A stretch of 11,236 bases of DNA from Saprospiraceae bacterium (GTDB lineage: Bacteria > Bacteroidota > Bacteroidia > Chitinophagales > Saprospiraceae), in NCBI GenBank assembly GCA_016718205.1, contig JADKEB010000040.1:1-11236 (forward strand). The letters run 5' to 3'. Positions within the stretch are counted from its first letter, which is position 1; every line of letters starts with the position of its first letter. Position numbers and translations under genes: made by a program. Of this stretch, positions 7,211-11,236 are shown piece after piece. The notes beneath the pieces are model-generated. The model searched no databases, was not told the DNA's origin, and was given only the letters and a program-made list of their open reading frames with translations.

Positions 7211-7369
7211 TTACACTTTGTCCGCTTCCGGCTTTAGTTCCTTTTCTTTTATTGCGGTTGGTTTTTGCACTTCGAGCACTCTTAAAGTTATGCCCGCTTG
7301 TGTCCATTCATCAAATGTTTTTTGATCAATATTGTGCTCTTTCCCCGTTTGAACATTAATTACCTTCAT
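7211..7369 (-). CDS. Hypothetical 52-aa phage protein (second of a pair)
   Basis: The ATG at 7369-7367 opens a 52-codon frame ending at TAA 7213-7211. The protein begins MKVINVQTGKEHNIDQKTFD, continues EWTQAGITLRVLEV and ends in a charged tail (KPTAIKEKELKPEADKV). It overlaps the 3' end of the preceding 52-aa gene by 14 bases and ends 15 bases before the scaffold-like gene, so it fits tightly into the operon. There is no signal peptide or membrane segment. Small proteins of this kind between tail and head genes are common and mostly uncharacterised. Its tail shares the string PTAIK with its neighbour. Coding status is inferred from packing, an ATG start and natural-looking composition. Confidence 0.7.
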   Translation of the reverse strand: MKVINVQTGKEHNIDQKTFDEWTQAGITLRVLEVQKPTAIKEKELKPEADKV

Positions 7370-7514
7370 TTTTCGTCTTTTTGGTTTTTATCGCTGTAGG
7401 TATTTCCGGCTTTTTAGGATCGCTTAATTTTTTAGCAATCGAAGCCGTCAAATAACTATCATTGACTGTAATCTGAGCGCCATCGCTCAACCTGGTATAA
7501 GTTTTAAGTGCCAT
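7356..7514 (-). CDS. Hypothetical 52-aa phage protein (first of a pair)
   Basis: The ATG at 7514-7512 opens a 52-codon frame ending at TAA 7358-7356. The first 30 residues (MALKTYTRLSDGAQITVNDS, then YLTASIAKKL) look like a small mixed strand/helix domain. The rest is a Lys/Pro-rich, probably disordered tail (SDPKKPEIPTAIKTKKTKNE). It starts 11 bases after the stop of the tail-tube-like gene and overlaps the next small gene by 14 bases. It is basic, so it might bind nucleic acid or acidic virion proteins, but no function can be assigned. Confidence 0.7.
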   Translation of the reverse strand: MALKTYTRLSDGAQITVNDSYLTASIAKKLSDPKKPEIPTAIKTKKTKNEGN

Positions 7515-7525
7515 ATTTTAATTGA

Positions 7526-8137
7526 TTAACTCCAAGGTTTTTCATCTCTTACAGGATCTGATTTTGCAGACCATGAAAGAGTAATTATACATTTTGCATT
7601 TTCACCACGTCCGCCCGTTTTAGGAAAAACCACTTTTTCAATGTCAACGATGATTCCATTGTCCCCGCCGTAAAAAAAAGTATCTGTTGAAAACCAAGCG
7701 TGAAATTGACCTTTACATGCTTGTAATTTCAAAAGTGCCTGGTATGTGGTTTGGTCAATTACATCTACCGTATAAACTAAAGTGTGACGTGTGCCAAGTG
7801 AATGAGTTTTGTTTTTCCGGAGCGTGATAGTTGTTTCTGTTGGTTCAGGCTTTTCACCCCTGCCATAATAATACCTTACTTTTGAAGCTGTGGTATTATC
7901 CTTTGCAGCAAACCAAGTTAACAGTGATGCTTCATTGTCAGCCCAAGGTGTATATGTTGCCACTGGATTTGTTGGTGTTCCGAACGTCGCTGATTTGGTA
8001 TCTAAAAATAATTCATTGATTTCTGATAGTTCAAGCGATAAGTCACTAATACAATCAGTATCACCAACTGCAGCTAATGTTTCAGCTGAGCAACTGGCCG
8101 CACACGTTGGTGCATATTCATCATTACCTATTGGCAT
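7526..8137 (-). CDS. Virion structural protein, possible major tail (tube) protein
   Basis: This is a 203-aa protein without a signal peptide. The N-terminal ~35 residues carry three cysteines (C12, C16, C29) in TCAASCSAE and DTDCISD. The rest is beta-rich with strands such as KVRYYYGRGEKPEP, ETTITLRKNKTHSL and TLVYTVDVIDQTTYQALLKLQACKG. It then has FFYGGDNGIIVDIEKVVFP, GENAKCIITLSWSAKSDPVR and a short C-terminus. A central T-rich beta domain with an alpha helix and a late P..G.....tlsW.a pattern is reminiscent of phage tail-tube proteins, and the size fits. Against this, it lies before the scaffold and capsid genes rather than next to the tape measure. A weak promoter lies just upstream, making it the first gene of the head operon. 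I am confident that it is coding, but only modestly confident in the tail-tube role. Confidence 0.5.
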   Translation of the reverse strand: MPIGNDEYAPTCAASCSAETLAAVGDTDCISDLSLELSEINELFLDTKSATFGTPTNPVATYTPWADNEASLLTWFAAKDNTTASKVRYYYGRGEKPEPTETTITLRKNKTHSLGTRHTLVYTVDVIDQTTYQALLKLQACKGQFHAWFSTDTFFYGGDNGIIVDIEKVVFPKTGGRGENAKCIITLSWSAKSDPVRDEKPWS

Positions 8138-8173
8138 AATTTTTACTTTTTAATTGTCAAAAAATAATTAACA

Positions 8174-8181
8174 CAAAAATA
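8174..8181 (-). promoter_or_regulatory. Candidate Bacteroidota -7 box for the virion operon
   Basis: On the minus strand TATTTTTG (8181-8174) matches the Bacteroidota -7 consensus TAnnTTTG exactly. It lies 36 bases upstream of the 203-aa gene start, in the AT-rich 94-base gap after the holin gene. A proper -33 TTG at 17-23 bases is not present; the nearest TTG is only 8 bases upstream. The motif can occur by chance in DNA this AT-rich, but the position is sensible for a promoter driving the head genes. Confidence 0.35.
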
Positions 8182-8231
8182 GGTTTTAACAAAATACATA
8201 TTTATATATTTTAATATACGATTTTTAAGTA

Positions 8232-8642
8232 CTACCTAATATCACTATTGCCAGAGACATCAGAAACATCATCGTCAATATCATCACCGCTATCTTTTTC
8301 ATTTTTTCGACCTTCATCCATTGGTAATTTGGTTTTTATGAAATTAGGAATCCAACTATAAAAAAAGTCTGCCATATATCCGACCCAAAAACCTGCTGCA
8401 AGTTTAATATTTTCCGGTGCTTCAAATTCCCAATACTCCAATGATGAAAAAAAAGCAAACGTAACTAAAAACGCCATAGTTCCAAATGCGAACCACGAGT
8501 TTAATGACGCTGTTTTGTGCAGTCTTTTTGCTCTAAAATATCTCATCGTAGCTGCTATATATGCAGCAATAAAACTGTAAATAATGACCTTAAATTTTAC
8601 AAAGATCATTGTTATAAACTCATCCATCTCAAACATTTTCAT
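8232..8642 (-). CDS. Holin candidate, three membrane helices
   Basis: This 136-aa protein has three hydrophobic segments at about residues 15-33 (VKFKVIIYSFIAAYIAATM), 50-67 (WFAFGTMAFLVTFAFFSS) and 80-98 (KLAAGFWVGYMADFFYSWI). A basic connector (RYFRAKRLHK) follows the first. A long, strongly charged and acidic soluble tail (GRKNEKDSGDDIDDDVSD) ends the protein. This topology is typical of class I holins, which release the endolysin by making membrane lesions. It follows the DUF5675 endolysin candidate by 63 bases. Several in-frame ATGs (M1, M3, M6) leave the exact start, and a possible dual-start regulation, open. No family name is recognised. Confidence 0.65.
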   Translation of the reverse strand: MKMFEMDEFITMIFVKFKVIIYSFIAAYIAATMRYFRAKRLHKTASLNSWFAFGTMAFLVTFAFFSSLEYWEFEAPENIKLAAGFWVGYMADFFYSWIPNFIKTKLPMDEGRKNEKDSGDDIDDDVSDVSGNSDIR

Positions 8643-8705
8643 ATTACAAAATTGTAATTCCTAAACAGAAATCACGCCCTTTAACTTACAACAACGGGTC
8701 ATTTT

Positions 8706-9098
8706 TTATGAAACTACTAAATAAAACTCTATAGGTAAAATATTTATTAACTCTCGCATTTTGTTTTTACTGGAAGTCACGTCTAAATATCCGTCTTTGT
8801 CAATGTCCGCATGTGATTCACCAACACCAATGCATCCTAAAAATTGATGATAATAATTACCTGAATGAATCAAAATATATGATCTACCCGGAACATTCAA
8901 CACATGAAAATGATTTCCATGTTTGGTTGTGTATCTTCTTACAACTCTGTATTTCCCTGTTGGTATGCAACTAATACGTTTGTTATTATCCAACCAAGGT
9001 AACTCGATTGTTTTTGCAACTACCTTGCCTTTGTAAATTAGTTCACCTAATGTCTGAACTTTTTCTGCTTTGATTCTATTCAAATAAACTACTTCCAT
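8706..9098 (-). CDS. DUF5675-family protein, probable phage lysis enzyme
   Basis: This 130-aa protein matches the layout of the DUF5675 family found in phages. It has an N-terminal strand region with TLGELIYKGKVVAKTIELPW, then SCIPTGKYRVV, NVPGRSYILIHSGN (His78, Asn81) and FLGCIGVG (Cys89), with a C-terminal helix KNKMRELINIL. The H..GN...GCIxVG arrangement resembles the His and Cys motifs of YkuD-type L,D-transpeptidases. That suggests a role on peptidoglycan, although the activity of the family is not established to my knowledge. There is no signal peptide, so holin-dependent release is expected, and a holin candidate follows. Its ATG overlaps the 3' end of the 88-aa gene by 10 bases. Confidence 0.8.
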   Translation of the reverse strand: MEVVYLNRIKAEKVQTLGELIYKGKVVAKTIELPWLDNNKRISCIPTGKYRVVRRYTTKHGNHFHVLNVPGRSYILIHSGNYYHQFLGCIGVGESHADIDKDGYLDVTSSKNKMRELINILPIEFYLVVS

Positions 9099-9355
9099 AT
9101 GTCGTATAAATCTTTTACAAATTTGTGTGCTAATTTTGCAAACTTATACCACCTTATCACATTCCAAATTGTAAGGCTTAGTATTTTGCCTTCAATAAAA
9201 ATAGTGTACTTTGCATCTTTAAAAAAAATTACCAATAATTCTAAAGACTTTAAAATTTGTTCAGGAATAAAATCCTTTACATATTTATTTGTTATAAATT
9301 TTTCAATGCTAACAACCATATTAGCCGTTGCGCTACTGTAAATTGATTGGTTCAT
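9089..9355 (-). CDS. Hypothetical 88-aa protein upstream of lysis genes
   Basis: This is an 88-aa basic, aromatic-rich protein that I do not recognise. Hydrophobic stretches (SLELLVIFF near 37-45; YTIFIEGKILSLTIWNVI near 50-67) and the amphipathic end RWYKFAKLAHKFVKDLYDIW suggest membrane association. A clean transmembrane helix is not certain. It starts 3 bases after the lipoprotein stop and its end overlaps the DUF5675 start. It is therefore translationally embedded in the lysis block and may help lysis, but this is guilt by association only. Confidence 0.6.
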   Translation of the reverse strand: MNQSIYSSATANMVVSIEKFITNKYVKDFIPEQILKSLELLVIFFKDAKYTIFIEGKILSLTIWNVIRWYKFAKLAHKFVKDLYDIWK

Positions 9356-9358
9356 TTT

Positions 9359-9961
9359 TTAATTTTTATGATCTAAAAAGAATACATTCGACGCCGGATG
9401 ATGCCACGCAGACAAATAAGTCTGAACAAATGTATCATCCGATGTAATGTTGTATAGTTGCTGTTTCTTAAATCTTAGATACCTGTAGTCATAGTACGAC
9501 TGATCCCGACCTTGATTTACATAAGTCAAATGCCTATATCCTATATTCGACCCGCTGAAATTCGTAATACTGAATAGTGTTTTAGAAGTATCCTTAACTG
9601 CATACAATCCACTAAAATCAGTTTTTCCGTTTTTCCAATGTATGATTACCCGAAACTGTGCCGCCTTGAACATCTGCCCGGTTTGCGGGACTGCTGTCCA
9701 GAATGATAATTTCTCCCTGATCTTTGCAAACTCCAAAAGTTTAATACTGTCACGATTTAATACCGTTTGAGTCTTTGTGTTTGCATCCCAAATAGTAAGG
9801 CTACCCATAAACAAGATTGGCAACACTTCACCATCTCTTAAGCCTTCGCCTGTGATACTGATATGATTTTGGTCATCTGGTGTGATGACTTCGCTGATTT
9901 CATCCTTAGCACATGCCAGGATGATAAGCAAACCGACAATGCCTGTGATTAATTTTATCAT
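9359..9961 (-). CDS. Phage-encoded lipoprotein, possibly surface exposed
   Basis: This 200-aa protein has a lipoprotein signal peptide: MIK, a hydrophobic stretch LITGIVGLLIILA, and the lipobox ILAC with Cys17 as the lipidated residue. Residues after the cysteine are A-K-D-E. This resembles the acidic export signal (K followed by two acidic residues) described for surface lipoproteins of Capnocytophaga, so the protein may be exported to the outer face of the outer membrane. The mature part (18-200) is beta-rich and aromatic, with GEGLRDGEVLPILFMGSLTI, FRVIIHWKNGKTDF and a Tyr-rich run QSYYDYRYLRF. No family is recognised. A lipoprotein within a lysis/fibre region may act in superinfection exclusion, as an outer spanin-like factor, or as a lysogenic conversion gene; these are inferences. 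It ends 3 bases before the next gene's start. Confidence 0.7.
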   Translation of the reverse strand: MIKLITGIVGLLIILACAKDEISEVITPDDQNHISITGEGLRDGEVLPILFMGSLTIWDANTKTQTVLNRDSIKLLEFAKIREKLSFWTAVPQTGQMFKAAQFRVIIHWKNGKTDFSGLYAVKDTSKTLFSITNFSGSNIGYRHLTYVNQGRDQSYYDYRYLRFKKQQLYNITSDDTFVQTYLSAWHHPASNVFFLDHKN

Positions 9962-9964
9962 TTC

Positions 9965-10195
9965 TTACTCGTTTTTTATTTCAAAGAAGTAAACATCCTT
10001 TGCGTCATCTGATGATATATAGAGCTCAACCGCTTCCATATATCTGAATGCCGTCGGCTCGTCTGTCATAATTTTGCATTGGAGCAATTCAAGTGTATCA
10101 CCTTGCTCTATTTCAGCACACTTTTTGGTTAATGCCCTGTCGGAGTAACCAATCATACTATTGTTCGATTTGAAAAATACTTTTGTTATGTTCAT
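9965..10195 (-). CDS. Hypothetical 76-aa protein
   Basis: This 76-aa, mildly acidic, soluble-looking protein has alternating strands (MNITKVFFKSNNSMIGYSDR, then AEIEQGDTLELLQCKIMTD, AFRYMEAVELYISSD, KDVYFFEIKNE) and reads like a small beta-rich domain. No signal peptide, membrane segment or recognised motif is seen. It ends 3 bases before the lipoprotein start, so the two are likely co-translated. It lies just after the frame-broken region, 10 bases past the end of the broken coiled-coil gene. The function is unknown. Confidence 0.6.
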   Translation of the reverse strand: MNITKVFFKSNNSMIGYSDRALTKKCAEIEQGDTLELLQCKIMTDEPTAFRYMEAVELYISSDDAKDVYFFEIKNE

Positions 10196-10205
10196 TTTTA
10201 TAATT

Positions 10206-10553
10206 TTATTGCAAACTTGGTAATAGCTTTTTTAACCTGTCGAGCAAATCTATTGCATCCCTTCGCATCATCCTGATTCGCTTTCTCTCTACCTGGATTT
10301 GCGTTTCGGTTTGATTTAGTTGTTGAAGGTATTGCGTAAAATTTGCGGTATCTCTTTGCAGAGGTTTCTATCTTTTATTGCTTCTCGTATGTGATAGTTT
10401 CCTTTATTTGTGTAAATTGATCTCCATTCAGTTGATTGACGGTAAGGTTGACTTTTTTCTACTACCTTGCCCACTTCTGCTATAAATTGTCCCATTTTAC
10501 GAGTTTCCGACCATCGCAAAGGTCATAAATGATAATAACATTAATGATTTCAT
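10206..10553 (-). pseudogene. Frame-broken gene for a secreted, coiled-coil-like small protein
   Basis: No single long frame covers this stretch, yet pieces of all three minus-strand frames read like parts of one protein. From ATG 10553 the sequence MKSLMLLSFMTFAMVGNS is a signal-peptide-like start, halted at TAA 10499-10497. A second frame from ATG 10495 gives MGQFIAEVGKVVEKSQ and runs on to 10316. The third frame (10458-10378) gives VNLTVNQLNGDQFTQIKETI. The first frame again (10367-10206) gives LQRDTANFTQYLQQLNQTET and then a very basic, helical end (VERKRIRMMRRD, LLDRLKKLLPSLQ). Joining them needs three +1 steps and yields about 114 residues: signal peptide plus a helical or coiled-coil chain. 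A spanin-like role is possible but unproven. The cause may be true decay or sequence errors. The alternative, a single 67-codon gene at 10316-10519 with a TTG start, is less convincing. Confidence 0.45.
10452..10458 (-). other. A-AAA-AAG slippery heptamer in the broken gene
   Basis: In the signal-peptide frame of the broken gene the codons at this point are AGA-AAA-AAG, giving A-AAA-AAG, a canonical -1 frameshift heptamer. A -1 slip leads straight into the VNLTVNQLNG frame. It is also a plain run of six A residues, where both polymerase slippage and sequencing errors are frequent. The upstream TAA at 10499-10497 would stop ribosomes before they arrive, which argues against programmed use in the present sequence. 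Confidence 0.3.
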
Positions 10554-10603
10554 ATGTTTAATTAATTTGTAAAGTTTATAATCGTTCTACTGTTGCATGG
10601 AAA

Positions 10604-10779
10604 TTATTTAATTGTAATACCCCAGATGGAGATGATAGAAGTTGATGCTTTACCAACTTCCAAATTGTGGAGCCTTACCTGATATTCGCTCATTGAAAAT
10701 TTGCATTTCCTTATATCCAAGTTATATCTTCTTCGTCATATGTGTAAGAACTGCTCAATTGCTGGGCAGCAGGTCTCTT
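10604..10779 (-). pseudogene. Displaced C-terminal segments of the tail-fibre protein
   Basis: Directly past the fibre stop codon, the +1 frame (10779-10711) is open and reads KRPAAQQLSSSYTYDEEDIT followed by WI and a stop. The original fibre frame then reopens (10735-10604) as RRRYNLDIRKCKFSMSEYQV, followed by RLHNLEVGKASTSIISIWGI-TIK and TAA 10606-10604. Both pieces read like beta-strand segments of a fibre C-terminus. Together they would restore the end of the domain that the upstream frame leaves unfinished. One +1 and one compensating -1 shift are needed. Alternatively the last segment is a separate small gene starting at TTG 10720 or ATG 10693. Real decay, sequence error and a separate small protein cannot be distinguished here. 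Confidence 0.45.
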
Positions 10780-10783
10780 ACAC
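10742..10783 (-). repeat. 42-bp imperfect inverted repeat at the fibre stop codon
   Basis: The perfect 8-bp arms GTGTAAGA (10742-10749) and TCTTACAC (10776-10783) enclose a second 5-bp stem CTGCT / AGCAG (10751-10755 and 10768-10772) around a 12-nt loop. The fibre stop codon TAA (10780-10778) lies within the outer arm. No T-run follows on either strand, so it is not a standard intrinsic terminator. It sits exactly at the first apparent frame break. Confidence 0.6.
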
Positions 10784-11236
10784 TTCAGATGGGGTTGTTG
10801 AAGAATTGTAAATAGTCCCAAAAACAGTCCACTTGTATGCAACTGTATAAATTGCCCCTGCTGTATTAATTCTATCGCTTGTTGGATTAACTGTCATATT
10901 TACAGGTGTTACATCACCTTCCAGGATTTGAACATTTGACGTAGTTGTTGTTATGTTTTGACTACCGTTTCCATATACGTGTGCATACTCTCTGTACTTA
11001 TCTAATTCAACCGTATTACTCCCTGGTTCAGATATAATCAGTCCATTACCCGCACTCAATGTCACAGCCGTACTTCCTGAAGTGTTACTACTTATAATTG
11101 ATGTTGTGCTCGATCCTGCGCCAACTGTTAGTGATCCTTCGTTACTTATACTTGCATCCGTTGCGCTAAGTGTTCCAGATGCCAAACTCAACCCACTACC
11201 AACTCCCACACTTGTAAGACCACCATCACCATCTCT
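10778..11236 (-). CDS. Tail-fibre protein, 5' end outside the window
   Basis: The frame is open from the window edge (11236) to TAA 10780-10778, giving 152 residues of the C-terminal part. The GTG at 11209 is internal, since the frame continues upstream as RDGDGGLTSV without a stop. The visible part has short fibre repeats: GVGSGLSLASGTLSATDASI, NEGSLTVGAGSSTTSIISSN, TAVTLSAGNGLIISEPGSN, the Gly/Ser/Thr-rich style of beta-helical fibre stalks in phages of Bacteroidota. A spacer follows (VELDKYREYAHVYGNGSQNI), then a domain with LEGDVTPVNMTVNPTSDRI and AIYTVAYKWTVFGTIY. That domain resembles the first half of a trimeric TNF-like fibre tip but stops after TTPSEV, so the tip looks truncated. Its function is receptor binding at the tail tip. 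The pieces at 10604-10779 may be the lost end. Confidence 0.75.
   Translation of the reverse strand, partial: RDGDGGLTSVGVGSGLSLASGTLSATDASISNEGSLTVGAGSSTTSIISSNTSGSTAVTLSAGNGLIISEPGSNTVELDKYREYAHVYGNGSQNITTTTSNVQILEGDVTPVNMTVNPTSDRINTAGAIYTVAYKWTVFGTIYNSSTTPSEV

Noticed and set aside
7890..8153. Plus-strand 87-codon frame antisense to the 203-aa gene
   Set aside because: It is fully antisense to a plausible virion gene in an all-minus-strand region; the low-complexity Ser/Ala/Val product mirrors the coding strand.
8138..8231. AT-rich gap after the holin gene as a terminator
   Set aside because: Only weak A/T-only pairings are seen, with no GC-containing stem; the only supportable element is the -7-like box.
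9099..9341. Plus-strand 80-codon frame opposite the 88-aa gene
   Set aside because: The minus-strand 88-aa gene fits the operon with short spacing and overlap; the plus frame has no context.
10316..10519. A stand-alone 67-codon gene
   Set aside because: It needs a TTG start, and both flanking frames contain more protein-like stretches (signal peptide before, coiled coil after). It is better read as one part of a frame-broken gene, though a 59-residue product from ATG 10495 is not excluded.
1..11236. CRISPR array, tRNA, insertion sequence, integrase or attachment site
   Set aside because: No regularly spaced repeats, cloverleaf-like stretch, transposase or recombinase frame, or paired direct repeats were seen on reading through the window.

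Overview
The window looks like a stretch of a tailed-phage genome or prophage (siphovirus-like, because it has a long tape measure protein and no sheath gene is visible) from the phylum Bacteroidota, most likely a flavobacterial host. This rests on several cues: AT-rich DNA; every convincing gene on the minus strand; starts without clear Shine-Dalgarno sequences; a TAnnTTTG-type -7 box; a signal peptide ending in KAQ; a lipoprotein whose cysteine is followed by A-K-D-E; and a repetitive fibre protein of a style common in phages of this group. No integrase, terminase, portal, tRNA or attachment site is visible, so lysogeny cannot be judged. Host and taxonomy are inferences made without any database search.

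Layout in the direction of transcription, from high to low coordinates. (1) 11236-10604: the 3' part of a tail-fibre gene. Its C-terminus appears split over reading frames around a 42-bp inverted repeat. (2) 10553-10206: a signal-peptide, coiled-coil-like gene broken over three frames. (3) 10195-8232: an accessory and lysis block with a 76-aa unknown, a 200-aa lipoprotein, an 88-aa unknown, a DUF5675 protein (candidate endolysin) and a three-helix holin candidate. (4) 8181-5287: a possible promoter, then the virion block with a tail-tube-like protein, two overlapping 52-aa genes, a scaffold-like protein and the major capsid protein, closed by a terminator. (5) 5266-4819: a secreted 129-aa beta-rich protein with its own terminator. 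(6) 4800-791: a cysteine-rich 319-aa structural protein, an 899-aa tape measure protein and an 80-aa two-helix membrane protein, then a strong terminator. (7) 707-1: a leader with inverted repeats, then a tightly coupled three-gene operon (79-aa unknown, 64-aa HTH regulator, truncated acidic protein).

The virion genes supply capsid, scaffold, tail and fibre. The lysis pair sits, unusually, between the fibre and the head genes. Intrinsic terminators directly after the capsid gene and after the secreted gene suggest graded expression. The least ordinary features are three Sec-targeted products (secreted 129-aa protein, lipoprotein, broken coiled-coil protein) inside a late phage region, and the frame-broken DNA at 10200-10780. 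I did not find a clear novel defence or other multi-gene system.
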